Made by a program: the position numbers and the translations under genes. A stretch of 64,000 bases of DNA from Mycobacterium bohemicum DSM 44277 (GTDB taxonomy: Bacteria > Actinomycetota > Actinomycetes > Mycobacteriales > Mycobacteriaceae): NCBI RefSeq assembly GCF_001053185.1, contig NZ_CSTD01000001.1, forward strand, positions 924,333 through 988,332, given 5' to 3'. The notes beneath the pieces were generated by a model. It did no database searches. It worked only from the letters and a program-made list of their open reading frames with translations, and was not told where the DNA came from. How positions within the stretch are numbered: position 1 is the stretch's first letter; every line of letters starts with the position of its first letter. This document shows, in pieces, positions 61,668-64,000 of this stretch.

Positions 61668-63029
61668 TTAAGGATCGCTCTCTGGATTCGAGTCGACACC
61701 AGCACAACCTACGGTACCGTCGGTTACCCGCCAGTAGTCATTGGGTTTGAGGGCCTGATCGAAGCCACCCTGGTCTGTGGCTTCGCCGACGCGCGGGTCG
61801 CGACGCCATTGGCGGACGGCGATGGCTGTCTTGAGCCCGCGGCGGGGTCCTGTCACCACGTCGGTGGTGGCCAACCCGGACTCCAGTTTGGTGAACATCC
61901 GCTCGCTGCGGGTTTCCGGAGCGTCGTCGGCGGTGTCGCGCAAGTAGCGGTTCGGCAGCGACAGTTTGGCGATAGTGCGCCACGCTTTGCCGTACTGAAT
62001 CAGGAACGAACCCGTGGTGTATGGGAGGTCGTACTTGTCGCAGATCTGCCTGACCCGCACCGAGATCTGGCGCAGCCGGTTGCTGGGCAGATCGGGGTAA
62101 AGGTGATGCTCAATTTGGTGGCACAGGTTGCCGCTCATGAACCGCATCGCCGGCCCGGCGTGAAAGTTGGCGCTGCCCAGCATCTGTCGTAGATACCACT
62201 GCCCCTGGGTCTCGCCGATCATGTCGGTTTTGGTGAACTTCTCTGCGCCATCGGGGAAGTGTCCGCAGAAGATCACCGCGTCGGCCCAGACGTTGCGGAT
62301 AACGTTGGCCACTATGTTGGCCTTCAGCGTCGACCTGTAGGTCGCCGATCGCGACAGCGAGGTGAGCGCCGGAAATGCGACGTAGTCCTTGATTCCCTGC
62401 CTTGCGGCCTTGGTCGCGAATTCGCGCATCTGCAGAATGGTGGTTTCGCGATCCGGTCCGGGCTTGAGGATCTTGGTGAACTCTATGGGCTGCAAGCCAA
62501 TTCCCCACTCGAACCCAAGCGCGAGGATGGTGTTGTACAGCAGGTTGGCGATGTTGTAGGCCTGCCAGGGCTGGTCGCGGGTGACTCGCAGGATGCTGTA
62601 GCCCACGTCGTCGTCCATGCCGAGGATGTTGGTGTACTTGTGGTGCTGGAAGTTGTGGGTGAACCGCCAGTGTTTTGACGCCCCACTCATGTCCCACTCC
62701 CATGTCGAGGAGTGGATCTCGGGATCATTCATCCAGTTCCATTGGCCGTGCATGACATTGTGGCCGATCTCCATGTTCTCGATGATCTTGGCCAGGGCGA
62801 CGGTGATCGTTCCCGCCCACCATGCCGAGCGCTTCGAGCTACCGGCCAGCATCAGCCGGCCGGCCACGTCGAGGGCGCGTTGCGCGGCGATGGTGCAGCG
62901 GATGTAATGCGCATCGCGCTCGCCACGGGAATCCTCGATGTCCAGCCGGATCGCGTCCAGCTCAACGGCCAGGTTCTCAATGTCGGCGCCGGTCAAGTGA
63001 GCGAAGGCCGGAATGTCAGTAATCGCCAT
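61668..63029 (-). CDS. DesA3-type membrane acyl-CoA delta-9 desaturase
   Basis: The 453-residue protein is very close in sequence style to M. tuberculosis DesA3: MAITD start, NMEIGHNVMHGQWNWMNDPEIHSSTWEWDMSG, HNFQHHKYTNILGMDDDVGY and GNLCHQIEHHLYPDLPSNRL. The three His boxes are H90..H94 (HNVMH), H125..H130 (HNFQHH) and HQIEHH, giving the di-iron site. It makes oleic acid from stearoyl-CoA in the membrane. The partner reductase normally beside desA3 is not here, so it may be a second copy. A tandem GTCATTAAG pair lies at its 3' end (61654-61672). Confidence 0.9.
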   Translation of the reverse strand: MAITDIPAFAHLTGADIENLAVELDAIRLDIEDSRGERDAHYIRCTIAAQRALDVAGRLMLAGSSKRSAWWAGTITVALAKIIENMEIGHNVMHGQWNWMNDPEIHSSTWEWDMSGASKHWRFTHNFQHHKYTNILGMDDDVGYSILRVTRDQPWQAYNIANLLYNTILALGFEWGIGLQPIEFTKILKPGPDRETTILQMREFATKAARQGIKDYVAFPALTSLSRSATYRSTLKANIVANVIRNVWADAVIFCGHFPDGAEKFTKTDMIGETQGQWYLRQMLGSANFHAGPAMRFMSGNLCHQIEHHLYPDLPSNRLRQISVRVRQICDKYDLPYTTGSFLIQYGKAWRTIAKLSLPNRYLRDTADDAPETRSERMFTKLESGLATTDVVTGPRRGLKTAIAVRQWRRDPRVGEATDQGGFDQALKPNDYWRVTDGTVGCAGVDSNPESDP

Positions 63030-63193
63030 CGTTTGGCCCCTTTTGGGCGGATCGAATTGGTCTGCGCGCTCTCACTGTTCGTTGCGTTCGTCGCCGGGAG
63101 GTCGCTGCCTCAGGGCGGTAAGTGGCGGCGCGTGACACCGCTGGGAGTCCCGGCCGCCGGCCGAGCCGGGCAGCCGCTGAGTAACTCGGCCGG

Positions 63194-63373
63194 TCAGTAG
63201 TAGTGGCGGCGGCCGCCGACAGCGTGTCCCATCCGTCCCATCACCGCCAGCAACAGTCCGACGACGAGGAGGATTACCCCGATGACCAAGACAACATGGG
63301 CGAACGCGAAGGTCGGGACGAGGCTGGGGAGTAGGAGGCCGAGGACAATGAGAACGATTCCGAGGACGATCAT
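63194..63373 (-). CDS. DUF6131-like small membrane protein (59 residues)
   Basis: The frame MIVLGIVLIVLGLLLPSLVP onwards ends LAVMGRMGHAVGGRRHYY and has two short hydrophobic helices, a Gly/Leu pattern and a basic Tyr-rich tail. This matches small DUF6131-type membrane proteins common in actinobacteria, usually of unknown role and often stress-induced. It ends 164 bp before the start of the desaturase gene on the same strand. Confidence 0.75.
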   Translation of the reverse strand: MIVLGIVLIVLGLLLPSLVPTFAFAHVVLVIGVILLVVGLLLAVMGRMGHAVGGRRHYY

Positions 63374-64000
63374 GACGTCTACCTAGTTTCTGTGTTGATG
63401 TTTGGGAAGGGGATTGCTCGAGCTAGTCTTTGAGAGCGTCAATTATCCCAACCCCCAACTTTTTTGGCGTGGCCCCTGCCTGATCGGCGCGTCCTTCGGA
63501 ACGCGGCGGGCGTTCCTGGCATCAGAGACACGGTTGTCGCCCCGTCGCCAGTCGAGTCGTCGAACAAACCGGCAGCACGGGGGGACTCGGGGGTCGCGGT
63601 CCGAACTGTGAGCAACGAGGGAATGAGCGAAATCTGCATGCTTTCTTCACCGCAACGGGTTGGACATCCGAATGTGCGGCGCGAGCGAACGCTCATCAAG
63701 TTCAGCGGCGGGCAGCCAAACTTTCTCCGCACTGGCTGAAGGACTCAGCAACTACGACGCTACCCCTTTCGGGACCCCCCGGCCAGTTTCCCGCCGAGTG
63801 CGGTGAGGACACGTCGGAAGCAACGTCGGCGCCTGAGGAACGACGGGGTAAACCGGCAGCGCCAAACGTGATCGGGTCGTCACCTCATCGGCGCCTTGAC
63901 CCGACCGGAAGCCATACCGCAACTTCTCATCCGCGTCGGCGAAGCCCCTGTCGTTGGCTCGATACCCCCGATTACCCGTGGCGGCAACTACCCGATGTTC
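63374..64000. other. Region without a recognised gene at the window edge
   Basis: Open frames exist on both strands at about 63400-63740, but none shows a family pattern and they overlap each other, so I annotate none. The segment is GC-poor relative to its neighbours at 63720-63760 and may lead into a gene beyond the window. Confidence 0.4.

Noticed and set aside
63402..63739. Overlapping frames on both strands near the right edge
   Set aside because: They conflict with each other and none shows a recognisable domain.

Overview
The window is GC-rich actinobacterial DNA, most likely from a slow-growing non-tuberculous Mycobacterium. It carries a PPE-domain lipase of the LipY type, a PknE-type receptor kinase, a DesA3-type desaturase, mycofactocin-type SDRs, ANTAR regulators, many GTG/TTG starts and frequent 4-bp ATGA gene overlaps. 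No rRNA, CRISPR array or intact insertion sequence was seen.

Layout. 1-6.5 kb: a sulfotransferase/SnoaL pair divergent from two SDRs, then a membrane protein divergent from a DUF1295-FAD oxidoreductase pair that has a KstR-like box in its promoter. 6.7-16 kb: a UBP-type zinc-finger protein, an MFS exporter, a three-gene oxidative/arsenate-type module (multicopper oxidase and ArsR-ArsC fusion, divergent from an APC permease, with a palindromic operator), flavin and pyrimidine-type reductases, and pknE broken by a frameshift. 16-28.5 kb: glutamine metabolism, with type III glutamine synthetase, an operon for the osmolyte N-acetylglutaminylglutamine amide (amidotransferase, ligase, MFS carrier) and a second GlnA1-like synthetase. 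28.9-35.3 kb: MBL hydrolase, COG0523 GTPase, K+ channel with two RCK domains, PPE lipase. 35.5-45.1 kb: DUF1330, AraC regulator, arylsulfatase, a WS/DGAT-like protein with a degenerate active site, transglutaminase, a methyltransferase divergent from an XRE-cupin regulator with a clear operator, and two convergent DUF5994 genes.

45.7-64 kb is rich in stress signalling: an acyl-AMP ligase followed by a GAF-ANTAR gene, two more GAF-ANTAR genes, an RsbP-like PAS-PP2C phosphatase overlapping its RsbQ-like hydrolase partner, a fourth GAF-ANTAR gene and a STAS protein without the usual phospho-acceptor. Interleaved are two duplicated glycosyltransferases, one paired with a six-hairpin glycosidase-like protein, a ribosome hibernation-type protein, a TetR regulator whose palindromic operator recurs 1.5 kb away, and a desaturase. 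A tRNA-Pro 3' remnant near 54.4 kb and several broken genes (CsbD-like, alpha/beta hydrolase) suggest that the right part is an accessory region with insertion and decay.

Functions were assigned by reading motifs and from memory of protein families; no database search was run.
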